This document shows positions 1-6,034 of a stretch of DNA of 6,421 bases, piece after piece (positions within the stretch are counted from its first letter, which is position 1; the number at the start of each line of letters is the position of its first letter). The notes below the pieces were generated by a model. It had not been told where the DNA came from, did not search any database, and saw only the letters and a list, made by a program, of their open reading frames with translations. The stretch is taken from assembly GCA_003452695.1 (NCBI GenBank), contig DMNP01000070.1, forward strand, positions 1-6,421, written 5' to 3'. Made by a program: the position numbers and the translations under genes. The stretch comes from Eggerthellaceae bacterium (GTDB lineage Bacteria > Actinomycetota > Coriobacteriia > Coriobacteriales > Eggerthellaceae).

Positions 1-365
1 GCTTCACTAGTGGGCCGCTAAGAGCCCGCTCTCGGATAACGTCAATGAGTGACACCGCCAATCCCTGTCGTTCGTGGCAGAGATTTCCAGCTGGAACAAT
101 TCGTGGCAAATTAGTGGCAGCCCACCCCATAGGGCGAATGAATGCGCAGGTAGATTGAGTGTTTTCAACCGACGCGCATACTGAGTGGAAATAAGAATGC
201 CTGTTCAGGGGTACTTTTTCATCTACTTGCACATTTGAGCTTCACCTTCCAGAGACCATATTCCCACTTAGGTCAACCCTCCTGATGCGACCCCGTCAAT
301 AACAGGCCTTGATACCCTGATTGCAGCATCGAGCTTCTTCGAAGACTGCACCTTAGGAGCGATCT
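1..365. other. Intergenic tract, no supported gene
   Basis: I see no credible gene here. A frame open on plus from base 3 to a stop at 156-158 could be the tail of a gene entering from the left, but it shows no recognisable motif. A minus-strand frame running past the regulator's stop to 268 is an out-of-frame extension, not a domain I recognise. Three related decamers lie close together (71-80, 100-109, 111-120; core TTnGTGGCA). A weak 4-bp stem (CCTG/CAGG, about 200-210) followed by TTTTT at 215-219 on plus could be a poor terminator for something upstream. No good intrinsic terminator for the minus-strand regulator is visible. Confidence 0.5.
71..120 (+). repeat. Three short direct repeats, TTnGTGGCA core
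   Basis: TTCGTGGCA occurs at 71-79 and 100-108, and the variant TTAGTGGCA at 111-119, all in the same orientation within 50 bases. Short spaced direct repeats of this kind are typical of arm-type sites bound by tyrosine integrases near an attachment site, but they could equally be chance or the residue of a coding gene. No integrase gene is visible inside the window. Confidence 0.3.
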
Positions 366-1280
366 TCAAGAAGCTTTCCCGGGCATGCTCGTATTTGAAA
401 TCGCCGCCGAACAAATTGCCGTAAACGATTCCAGAAATACCTGAGCCTGCTTGCTGAGCTCCGTTTTCCGCCAGACGATTCCTTGCTTCGAGGTCAGCTT
501 CGGGAAAAGGGGGACGAAGACCATCTCGGTTTCCTGGCCCACTTCGTTCAGGTTCTCGTATGTTAGCAGGCTCCCGAAACCTGCCCGGGCGATAAGCGCT
601 GCATTCAGCGGGAGACCATAGGTGACGCGTACATCGTATTCTTCGGCGATCTCTCCGGCCCATCTCTCCAGCTTTCCCAGATTGTTTGCCTGGCGCGCCA
701 TCAAGAGCGGCTCTCCCACGAGGTCTTCCGGGCGTGCGCGCTTCAAGGAGCCGATACGCGAGTTTCGGCGCGTGTACACGCCCCACACATCCTCGATCGG
801 AAGCATCGCCGAGTTCATGTCCATGTGGGCCTTGACCTCGCATTCGATCAGGAAGTCGTAAGCGCCGCGCATGAATCCATCGAACAGATCGACCGTGCTG
901 CCGCTGAAGAGCTCGAAATCGACCTCCGGATGGTCTTTCGACACCTCCTGCATCGCCTGGGCAACAAAGCGCATGTTGGTCGTCTCGCCCGCGCCGATGT
1001 AGACCGACCCTGTGACGGACTCCTCTCCTTGGCGCAGCTCGTCTTTCGCCTTCTGCTCCAACTCGAGCATCGATTGCGCATACCGAAGGAGCTTCGTGCC
1101 GTTCTCGTTTGGCTCCATGCCCTTGTAGGTCCGCGTGAACAACTTGCACCCCAGCTCGTCTTCAAGAGCAGCCAGTTGGCGTGAGAGCGTGGGTTGGGTC
1201 ATGTGCAGCGACTTTGCCGCATTCGAGATGTTCCCTTCATCGGCAACGGCCAAAAGATATTGCAGGGCGCGCAAGTCCAT
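366..1280 (-). CDS. LysR-family transcriptional regulator
   Basis: A 304-residue DNA-binding regulator of normal LysR length. The N-terminal winged helix-turn-helix is canonical: residues 1-60 begin MDLRALQYLLAVADEGNIS, continue with AAKSLHMTQPTLSRQLAALE as the recognition region and end with LGCKLFTRT. Residues about 90-300 form the LysR substrate-binding domain, which would bind a small effector. I chose the ATG at 1278-1280 over in-frame ATGs ending at 1292 and 1307 because GGAGGG (minus strand, 1285-1290) lies 4 bases before it and because family members usually start with M-[DE]-[LI]-R. It is divergent from the MFS-dehydrogenase operon, the classic arrangement for a LysR protein that activates its neighbour and represses itself. 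The effector cannot be deduced. Very sure of the family, moderately sure of the target. Confidence 0.95.
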   Translation of the reverse strand: MDLRALQYLLAVADEGNISNAAKSLHMTQPTLSRQLAALEDELGCKLFTRTYKGMEPNENGTKLLRYAQSMLELEQKAKDELRQGEESVTGSVYIGAGETTNMRFVAQAMQEVSKDHPEVDFELFSGSTVDLFDGFMRGAYDFLIECEVKAHMDMNSAMLPIEDVWGVYTRRNSRIGSLKRARPEDLVGEPLLMARQANNLGKLERWAGEIAEEYDVRVTYGLPLNAALIARAGFGSLLTYENLNEVGQETEMVFVPLFPKLTSKQGIVWRKTELSKQAQVFLESFTAICSAAISNTSMPGKAS

Positions 1281-1284
1281 GTAA

Positions 1285-1290
1285 CCCTCC
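1285..1290 (-). promoter_or_regulatory. Ribosome binding site fixing the LysR start
   Basis: On the minus strand GGAGGG sits 4 bases upstream of the ATG at 1278-1280. The alternative ATG ending at 1292 overlaps this site and the one ending at 1307 has no comparable purine run, so the site decides the start. Confidence 0.75.
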
Positions 1291-1325
1291 ATTGTTGCAA
1301 TATACATATTCTGAATAAATCTAAT

Positions 1326-1338
1326 TGCATTATAAGCA
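1326..1338. promoter_or_regulatory. Candidate LysR box overlapping divergent -10 elements
   Basis: TGCATTATAAGCA is a T-N11-A sequence with TGC/GCA ends and a near-palindromic core, the form expected of a LysR-type binding site. On minus, bases 1334-1329 read TATAAT, a perfect -10 for the regulator gene, with a poor -35 candidate (TTGTAT, plus 1350-1355) 15 bases away. On plus, TATAAG at 1331-1336 could be a -10 for the exporter operon, with a weak -35. A regulator bound here would cover both promoters. The surrounding 1300-1360 is markedly AT-rich compared with the genes. Seen: the motifs. Inferred: binding and autoregulation. Confidence 0.45.
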
Positions 1339-1397
1339 TTTGATTATTCATACAAGATAACTCAATGTAGATAGCGGTAAAGCTTTGAGCCAATGGT

Positions 1398-1413
1398 GGG
1401 AGGCAAGCCTCCC
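1398..1413. repeat. Perfect 7-bp inverted repeat in leader of the MFS gene
   Basis: GGGAGGC-AA-GCCTCCC is a perfect inverted repeat with a 2-base centre, 28 bases before the start codon of the exporter gene. It could be a protein operator or a leader hairpin. There is no U-tract, so it is not a terminator. The segment CCCTT (1411-1415) could alternatively pair with GAGGG (1429-1433) in the exporter's ribosome binding site, which would allow translational control. Confidence 0.5.
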
Positions 1414-1441
1414 TTGAAGCGGACAAGAGAGGGTACAGGCG

Positions 1442-2644
1442 ATGAAGTCAACGAACAACAACATTCTGGTCTTGACCCTCGCTGTCGGCGTATTCGGAAT
1501 ACTCAACACCGAGATGGGCGTCGTGGGCATCGTCCCCGATGTGTCAGCTGCCTATAGCGTGTCCGTCGCCGAAGCATCGCTTCTGGTGAGCGGCTTCGCG
1601 CTCGTGGTGGCCATCGCCGCACCGATCATGCCCCTGCTCTTCTCAAAGGTGAACCGCAAGACGGTCATGCTGCTTACCTTAGGCATCTTCACCGTATGCA
1701 ATGGGGCGGCGGCGTTCTCGCCAAACTTCGAGACCATGCTGGCGTTGCGTGTCATCCCTGCTGCCTTCCACCCGCTCTATACCTCCCTTGCCCTCGCCAT
1801 GGCCGCTCAGATGGGTACCCCGGAGCAAGCGGCGAAGGCCTCGGCGCGGGTGTTCGTCGGCGTTTCTGCGGGCATGGTGCTCGGCGCACCTGTGTCAAGT
1901 GCTCTAGCCTCAGCGCTTTCGCTGTTCGCCTCCATGACGTTCTTCGCCCTTGTCACCTTGGCTGTGTTCGTTGCTACGGTGTTCCTGGTTCCCAGCCTGC
2001 CGGTGGAGCATCCACTTACCTACGGCGAACAGCTCTCCATATTGAAGAAGCCGCTGCTTTGGAGCTCATTCGTCTCGGTGATGGTGCTCAACGGGGCGAT
2101 GTTCGGCTTCTACGGCTTCTTGGCCGACTACCTCGAATCGGGCCTAGGCCTTGCTGCGGCAGCAACGAGCGCCATGCTGCTTGGCTATGGTGCGGCGAAC
2201 ATCGTGGGCAACGTGGCGGCGGGGCGCTTGCTGGCGAAGATGCCGGTGCGCACCTCCGTTGTCATTCCAGTTGTCCTGCTGGTTGCCTTCGCCGCGCTCT
2301 TCTACGCGGGAGGCTTCCAGATTGCAGCGTGCGTGATGCTTTGCCTTATCGGCATCTTGGCGGGCATCGCCAACAATGTGAATCAGTGGCTCGTATCCAC
2401 GGCAGCCCCCGAGGCTCCTGACTTCGCGAACGGCCTCTACCTTACCGCAGCCAACCTGGGTGTGACCATCTTCATCCCGTTCCTCGCCGTCTTCATCTCG
2501 AACGGTGGCTCTATTGCCTCGGACCTTGGCGTCATGGGCCTTTTGGTCATTGCGTTCGGATTGATACTGATCCGAAGGGCGGTGTCCCATACCAGGAACG
2601 CTCGCAGGTCACGCAATGTTATGGGAAACACGTGCCCAAGATAG
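1442..2644 (+). CDS. MFS transporter, DHA1 (AraJ-like) efflux family
   Basis: A 400-residue inner-membrane protein of the major facilitator superfamily with a 12-helix pattern. Hydrophobic segments begin at residues about 7-30 and continue in regular blocks to about 375, followed by a short basic cytoplasmic tail. The loop after helix 2 (FSKVNRKTVMLL, about 67-78) is a degenerate MFS motif A, and LALRVIPAAFHPLYTSLALA (about 100-119) matches helix 4 of drug and sugar exporters of the AraJ/YdhP type. A duplicated half follows from about 200, with NQWLVSTAAPEAPDFANGLY (about 315-334) typical of the DHA1 group. GAGAGGG lies 8 bases before the ATG. It is first in the operon and divergent from the LysR gene, so it is probably induced by that regulator's ligand and exports it or a derivative. 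Substrate unknown. Confidence 0.9.
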   Translation: MKSTNNNILVLTLAVGVFGILNTEMGVVGIVPDVSAAYSVSVAEASLLVSGFALVVAIAAPIMPLLFSKVNRKTVMLLTLGIFTVCNGAAAFSPNFETMLALRVIPAAFHPLYTSLALAMAAQMGTPEQAAKASARVFVGVSAGMVLGAPVSSALASALSLFASMTFFALVTLAVFVATVFLVPSLPVEHPLTYGEQLSILKKPLLWSSFVSVMVLNGAMFGFYGFLADYLESGLGLAAAATSAMLLGYGAANIVGNVAAGRLLAKMPVRTSVVIPVVLLVAFAALFYAGGFQIAACVMLCLIGILAGIANNVNQWLVSTAAPEAPDFANGLYLTAANLGVTIFIPFLAVFISNGGSIASDLGVMGLLVIAFGLILIRRAVSHTRNARRSRNVMGNTCPR

Positions 2645-2674
2645 GCAATTTGAAACGATCTAAGGGAGAGAATC

Positions 2675-3841
2675 ATGCTTGGAGATTTTACATTTCACAA
2701 CCCCTGCCGCATCCATTTCGGACAGAATGCGCTGGACAATCTGTCCAGCGAGCTTGCAGAATACGGACCCAATGTCGTCTTGGTCTACGGCGGCGGCTCC
2801 ATCAAGAAGAGCGGTCTATACGATCAGGTGATGGAGGTTCTCGAGACTGCTGGCAAGAACGTCACAGAGATTTCGGGCGTCATGAGCAATCCGACTGCCG
2901 ACAAGCTGCGAGAAGGCTGCCGCATCGCACGCGAGGCCGATGCCGATCTGCTGCTCGCCATCGGCGGCGGCTCGGTCATCGACTTCGCGAAGGCGGTATC
3001 CGTTTCCGCATCGAGCGATGAGGACCCTTGGGAGAAGTACTACGTGCGCATGGAGGACCCTGACGGCGATATCATTCCCGTCGGCGATATCCTCACGATG
3101 TCCGGGACCGGCTCTGAGATGAATGCAGGTTCAGTCATCACCAACCCCGATGAGAAGCTCAAGATCGGACATGTCTTCGGCTCCAAGGTCATTCCACGTT
3201 TCGCCATCGTGAACCCCGAGCTCACGTTCACGGTTCCCGACAAGCAGATGCGCGCGGGCATATTCGATGCGTTCAACCACATCCAAGAGCAATACTTCAG
3301 CGGGGATGATGACAACGTTTCCGACTACATCGCCGAGGGCATGATGAGAAACCTGATTCACGCCTCTCGCATCGCCGTGAAAGACCCGACTGACTACGAG
3401 GCGCGCTCCAACATCAGCTGGATCAGTACCTGGGCTTTGAACACGCTGCTTGCTTGCGGCAAGGCCACCGATTGGGAAGTGCACATGATCGGCCAGGCCA
3501 TCGGCGCGGTGACGGACGCGACCCACGGCATGACGCTCTCCGCCGTGGCTCCGGCCTACTACAGGCACATCATGCCCTACGGATTGCCCAAGTTCGTTCG
3601 CTTTGCCACCGAAGTCTGGAATATTGACCCCTCGGGCAGGACGGACGAGCAAGTTGCGCTTGAGGGCATCGAGGCCATGGAAGACTGGATGGACGAGATC
3701 GGCGTGGCCTGCACTGTTGGTGAGCTGGGCCTAACTCCTGACATGTACGACGACGTGGTCAAGGCCACCTTCTTTATGGACGGCGGCTACAAGAAGCTGG
3801 ACGCTGATGAGGTCCGCGAGATTCTTATGGCAAGCGAATAG
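2675..3841 (+). CDS. Iron-containing alcohol dehydrogenase, YqhD/BDH-like
   Basis: A 388-residue, full-length group III metal-dependent alcohol dehydrogenase, cytosolic, which in this family reduces aldehydes to alcohols with NAD(P)H. GGGSIKKSG (39-47) is the first nucleotide loop and resembles the NADPH-preferring loop of YqhD. GGGSVIDFAKAVS (97-109) and SGTGSEMNAGSVIT (143-156) are the conserved dinucleotide motifs. The metal ligands appear complete: Asp198, His202 (FDAFNHIQEQY), His270 (VHMIGQ) and His284 (DATHGMTLS). Asn180 replaces the aspartate more usual in the [LV]DP motif. AAGGGAG at 2662-2668 precedes the ATG. It lies 30 bases after the exporter gene and 20 before the next gene. Its neighbours (LysR, AKR stub) recall the E. 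coli yqhD-dkgA aldehyde-detoxification pair, but the physiological substrate is not shown by the sequence. Confidence 0.93.
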   Translation: MLGDFTFHNPCRIHFGQNALDNLSSELAEYGPNVVLVYGGGSIKKSGLYDQVMEVLETAGKNVTEISGVMSNPTADKLREGCRIAREADADLLLAIGGGSVIDFAKAVSVSASSDEDPWEKYYVRMEDPDGDIIPVGDILTMSGTGSEMNAGSVITNPDEKLKIGHVFGSKVIPRFAIVNPELTFTVPDKQMRAGIFDAFNHIQEQYFSGDDDNVSDYIAEGMMRNLIHASRIAVKDPTDYEARSNISWISTWALNTLLACGKATDWEVHMIGQAIGAVTDATHGMTLSAVAPAYYRHIMPYGLPKFVRFATEVWNIDPSGRTDEQVALEGIEAMEDWMDEIGVACTVGELGLTPDMYDDVVKATFFMDGGYKKLDADEVREILMASE

Positions 3842-3861
3842 GGTCGGGAAGGAGGTCACGT

Positions 3862-4227
3862 ATGCCGAACAAGATAATCCTCGACTTCAATGGCACGACT
3901 GTCGAGGCCGAGTTGAATGACTCGGACACATCAAGGGAGCTCTACGATGCCCTTCCCCTGCGCATAAGCGTGGGCACGAGCGGGATGGACTATTGCGGGC
4001 AGATGCCCCTTTCCCTTTCCTACGACGATGCCCAAGTAGGGCGAGGCTGGAGAAATGGAGATGTGAACTACAACCCGAGAGGCGGATGGTTCGCTGTGTT
4101 CTTCGCTGGTGAAGAGGAGTCCCAGGCCTACGACGATCAGCTGAACATGGGCAGGCTCGCCGACGGAGCCGTCGAGACCCTCGCTTCCGTGAGCGACGTG
4201 TCCGCTGTCGAGATCAGGAAAGCGTGA
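3862..4227 (+). CDS. Cyclophilin-like-fold protein, cytosolic
   Basis: A 121-residue protein with no signal peptide and the layout of the bacterial cyclophilin-like-fold family (Pfam Cyclophil_like group). An N-terminal strand precedes NGTTVEAELNDSDTSREL (10-27) and LPL (31-33). GWRNGDVNYNPRGGWFAVFF (62-81) corresponds to the family's usual GD[IV]xYxPxGxxxxxFF strand pair, and NMGRLADG (95-102) to the LG[RK][IL]xD motif. Despite the name these proteins are not shown to be prolyl isomerases, and their biochemical role is unclear. A strong AAGGAGG (3849-3855) sits 6 bases before the ATG. The stop codon overlaps the GTG start of the reductase gene by 4 bases (GTGA), so the two are probably translationally coupled. 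A paralogous domain lies in the lipoprotein at 4768-5325. Confidence 0.85.
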   Translation: MPNKIILDFNGTTVEAELNDSDTSRELYDALPLRISVGTSGMDYCGQMPLSLSYDDAQVGRGWRNGDVNYNPRGGWFAVFFAGEEESQAYDDQLNMGRLADGAVETLASVSDVSAVEIRKA

Positions 4228-4751
4228 GCAAGATGAAGATCCTCGTTCTGCAGGGAAGCCCGCGAACAAACGGGCACACAGCGACACGCGTCGCAGCGTT
4301 CGTCGAGGGAGCCCGCGAGGCTGCCCATGACGTTGATGTCGTAGACGTGGCGCATATGGAAATCCATGGGTGCACAGCCTGCGAGTACTGCCATACCAAG
4401 GGCAACGGCACCTGCATCCAGAAGGACGACATGGCTAAGGTCTACCCGCTCTACGATTCGGCGGACATGATTGTCATCGCCTCGCCCATCTACTACGGAT
4501 CTCTTTCCGGACAGCTCACCTGCGCTATCAACCGCACCTACGCAATAGGCGTGCCTGCCGCTTGCAAGAAGATGGCGCTCATTCTCGCCTCGGGTGCACC
4601 GGGCGTCTTCCGCGCTTCCGAGACGATCTACCACGGCTTTCTGCAGGGCTGGTACGGTGTCGAGGACTGCGGCGTCTTCGAGGGAGTAGAATCGGCCGCT
4701 GTCTCGGATGCCGCACTTGAGGAGCTCCGCGCCTTCGGTCGGAGTCTGTAG
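4224..4751 (+). CDS. Flavodoxin-fold NAD(P)H-dependent oxidoreductase
   Basis: A 175-residue FMN-binding reductase of the NADPH-dependent FMN reductase/flavodoxin family, cytosolic. MKILVLQGSPRTNGHT (4-19) is the first strand and phosphate-binding loop. SPIYYGSLSGQL (87-98) is the second FMN-contact loop. Between them lies a cysteine cluster, Cys50, Cys53, Cys56 and Cys64 (CTACEYC then C), as in the multi-cysteine flavodoxin-like subgroup common in anaerobes; these may be redox-active or bind metal, though that is inferred. The GTG start gives a 4-base overlap with the preceding gene; AGGAA (4216-4220) serves it. An in-frame ATG at 4233 would remove three residues and is the main alternative. 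Likely role: two-electron reduction of quinones, nitro compounds or flavin using NAD(P)H, alongside the dehydrogenase. Confidence 0.9.
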   Translation: MSKMKILVLQGSPRTNGHTATRVAAFVEGAREAAHDVDVVDVAHMEIHGCTACEYCHTKGNGTCIQKDDMAKVYPLYDSADMIVIASPIYYGSLSGQLTCAINRTYAIGVPAACKKMALILASGAPGVFRASETIYHGFLQGWYGVEDCGVFEGVESAAVSDAALEELRAFGRSL

Positions 4752-4758
4752 GAGAGGG
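4752..4758 (+). promoter_or_regulatory. Ribosome binding site choosing the lipoprotein start
   Basis: GAGAGGG lies directly against an ATG at 4759, too close for initiation, and 9 bases before the ATG at 4768. The same GAGAGGG sits 8 bases before the exporter start, so 4768 is preferred. Confidence 0.6.
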
Positions 4759-4767
4759 ATGTACAGC

Positions 4768-5325
4768 ATGAGACTCAAGACAGCACCGACAGTGCTTGCC
4801 ATCTGCGCCCTTCTAGCGCTATCAGGATGCTCGCAGCAAGGTGGCGAGACCGTCGCAAGCAACGAGAGCAGTTCATCCTCGGCTGCGAGCACAAGCGCGA
4901 GCACGGACGACAGCGCAGCTGCCCGACAGCCAGAGACGGCAACGGTTCCGGCAGAGGCACAGAAAGAAGAGGTAAGCATGAGCGTCACGGCAACACTCAA
5001 CGGGCATGATTTCGAGATAAGGCTTGTCGATAATGACACCGCACGCGCCTTCGCGGGAATGCTTCCCCTCTCGGGCACCTTGAGCGAGCTCAACGGCAAC
5101 GAGAAGTACCTCATGGTGAGTGGCTCTCTCCCTTCCAACCCGTCCAATCCGGGAACCATCGAGGCGGGAGACGTCATGCTCTACCAAGACGACTGCATAG
5201 TCGTTTTCTACGAGACGCACCCCAGCTCTTACGCCTACACGCGCATAGGAAAGATCGCCGATGTGTCAGGGCTCTCATCCGCTGTCGGATCGGGCAGCGT
5301 CGAGGCGACATTCACCGCAAGATAA
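4768..5325 (+). CDS. Lipoprotein with cyclophilin-like-fold domain
   Basis: A 185-residue predicted lipoprotein. Residues 1-20 are a type II signal peptide (basic MRLK, hydrophobic core, lipobox LSGC with Cys21), so the mature protein should be lipid-anchored on the outer face of the cytoplasmic membrane. Residues about 22-70 are a low-complexity Ser/Ala/Thr/Glu linker. From about 71 a cyclophilin-like domain begins: NGHDFEIRLVDNDTARAF, then LPL, then IEAGDVMLYQDDCIVVFYE and YAYTRIGKIADVSGL, matching the family strand pair and LG[RK]I motif. It resembles the cytosolic protein at 3862-4227, in particular the shared NGxxxExxLxDxDTxR and LPL, so the two look like paralogues in different compartments. 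Upstream in-frame ATGs at 4708 and 4759 are rejected on signal-peptide shape and spacing. Function of the domain unknown. Confidence 0.88.
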   Translation: MRLKTAPTVLAICALLALSGCSQQGGETVASNESSSSSAASTSASTDDSAAARQPETATVPAEAQKEEVSMSVTATLNGHDFEIRLVDNDTARAFAGMLPLSGTLSELNGNEKYLMVSGSLPSNPSNPGTIEAGDVMLYQDDCIVVFYETHPSSYAYTRIGKIADVSGLSSAVGSGSVEATFTAR

Positions 5326-5363
5326 GCCCCAACAAGACCATCTGCAGAGAGAGGGGAGCTAAC

Positions 5364-5519
5364 ATGGGGAAGCTGGGATTCGGGATGATGAGGCTCCCCC
5401 TCAAAAGCGAAGATCCCACGGATTTCGACTACAACGAGCTGAATGCGATGGTGGATGCATTCAAAGCTATGCTAGGCGTTGCGGATGGGTCGGTAAGCTA
5501 TGACACTCTTGTTGGGTGA
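5364..5519 (+). pseudogene. Truncated aldo/keto reductase, N-terminal stub
   Basis: The frame encodes 51 residues. The first 33 (MGKLGFGMMRLPL, then an acidic stretch, then NELNAMVDAF) match the start of bacterial aldo/keto reductases, where intact members continue with a GFTYFDT-type strand holding the catalytic Asp and Tyr. Here homology stops at about 5462 and an unrelated 18-residue tail runs to a TGA at 5517-5519. The catalytic Asp, Tyr, Lys and His and most of the barrel are missing, so it cannot be an active AKR. GAGGGGAG (5351-5358) precedes the ATG by 5 bases, and the gene follows the lipoprotein by 38 bases, so it was probably the last gene of the operon. A deletion or insertion at 5462/5463 is the simplest explanation; the missing 3' part is not seen downstream. 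Confidence 0.75.
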
Positions 5520-5599
5520 GTCAACGGCGTCGTAGACTAAGAAATCTCGCAGCCTGTGGCACGCCCATGGGGCAGTCGGGCAGGCCGCTTGCTTCGGAT

Positions 5600-5660
5600 G
5601 CCGCGGAGACAGCAGACCCTTGGCGTCTTCGCCCCGGCATTCTCGCGGCTTTCTTTTATT
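5600..5660 (+). terminator. Candidate intrinsic terminator of the operon
   Basis: GCCGCG (5600-5605) pairs with CGCGGC (5644-5649), and after one bulged G, AGA (5607-5609) pairs with TCT (5641-5643), giving 9 bp. The loop contains its own hairpin GGCG-TCTT-CGCC (5622-5633). The stem is followed at once by TTTCTTTTATT (5650-5660). The large loop lowers confidence, but the U-rich tail is placed correctly for plus-strand transcripts leaving the AKR stub. Confidence 0.45.
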
Positions 5661-5929
5661 AATTTCCTGTCCCTTTCGCGGGTCAGCCACCATGAAGCTC
5701 GGCTCTTAAGCGACCCCTTGGTCCGAAGATCGCGGCAATTGCAATGCCGCCGGCGCAGGATCATTCCGCTCGTTGCGGATGACTTGGAGACAACGTCAAG
5801 AAACCGCCTCTCCTACAGGACGTTTGCGCAGGTCATATTCATTATTCTATGAAGTTGCCGATTATTCTCCGCGGCCCGTGCAGGCGTCGTTTTGGGAGGA
5901 ATCGTCCCCGAGCCCGGCTGCAGTGCCAA

Positions 5930-5983
5930 TGGCTGTTCTTCTTGGACACTTCCGCAGGTGGGAAGTGTTGCCGAACAGTGCCA
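5930..5983 (+). ncRNA. 54-base two-part hairpin, possible structured RNA
   Basis: Inner stem ACACTTCC (5946-5953) pairs perfectly with GGAAGTGT (5961-5968) around a 7-base loop. Outer stem CTGTTC (5933-5938) pairs perfectly with GAACAG (5973-5978), and TGG (5930-5932) pairs with CCA (5981-5983) after a 2-base bulge. The two stems are separated by an asymmetric internal loop (about 6 against 3 bases). Seventeen Watson-Crick pairs in 54 bases is more than I expect by chance. Strand is assumed plus because the downstream motifs read that way. No known family is assigned. Confidence 0.4.
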
Positions 5984-5995
5984 GCGACTATTGCA

Positions 5996-6034
5996 GGCGC
6001 AGGGCGGTACCGTAGCGGTACCACCCCTGGTGCC
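5996..6034 (+). ncRNA. Long hairpin with T-box-like core, competing with next hairpin
   Basis: GGC (5996-5998)/GCC (6032-6034), CAGGG (6000-6004)/CCCTG (6025-6029) and GGTACCG (6006-6012)/CGGTACC (6016-6022) stack into a 15-bp interrupted stem with a TAG loop. The left side, AGGGCGGTACCG, resembles the T-box consensus AGGGTGGTACCGCG with a T-to-C change in the TGG part; the minus strand of 6015-6028 reads AGGGGTGGTACCGC, also close. The right arm can instead pair downstream (see 6015-6047). Confidence 0.4.

Noticed and set aside
183..194. GAGTGGAAATAA as a left partner of the guaA-like site at 6138-6149
   Set aside because: A 10-of-12 match is expected about 0.5 times by chance in this window on both strands, and the frame before it does not resemble GMP synthase.
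268..1149. 293-codon minus-strand frame overlapping the LysR gene
   Set aside because: It is antiparallel-frame shadow of a canonical LysR protein on the same strand, is Arg/Gly-rich without domains, and has no ribosome site. Its last 33 codons extend past the LysR stop but match nothing I recognise.
1696..2421. 241-codon plus frame inside the MFS gene, and the 148-codon minus frame at 2144-2590
   Set aside because: Both are out-of-frame readings of the exporter gene, rich in Arg, Gly, His and Cys, with no initiation signals.
4137..5177. 346-codon minus-strand frame under the reductase and lipoprotein genes
   Set aside because: It runs antisense to two well-supported genes, its translation is low-complexity Ala/Ser/Leu/Val with no family motif, and no promoter or ribosome site is evident. 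Long antisense frames are common in GC-rich DNA.
5556..5852. 98-codon plus frame in the non-coding tract
   Set aside because: Arg/Ser-rich translation, no ribosome site, and it crosses the terminator-like hairpin; no homology that I recognise.
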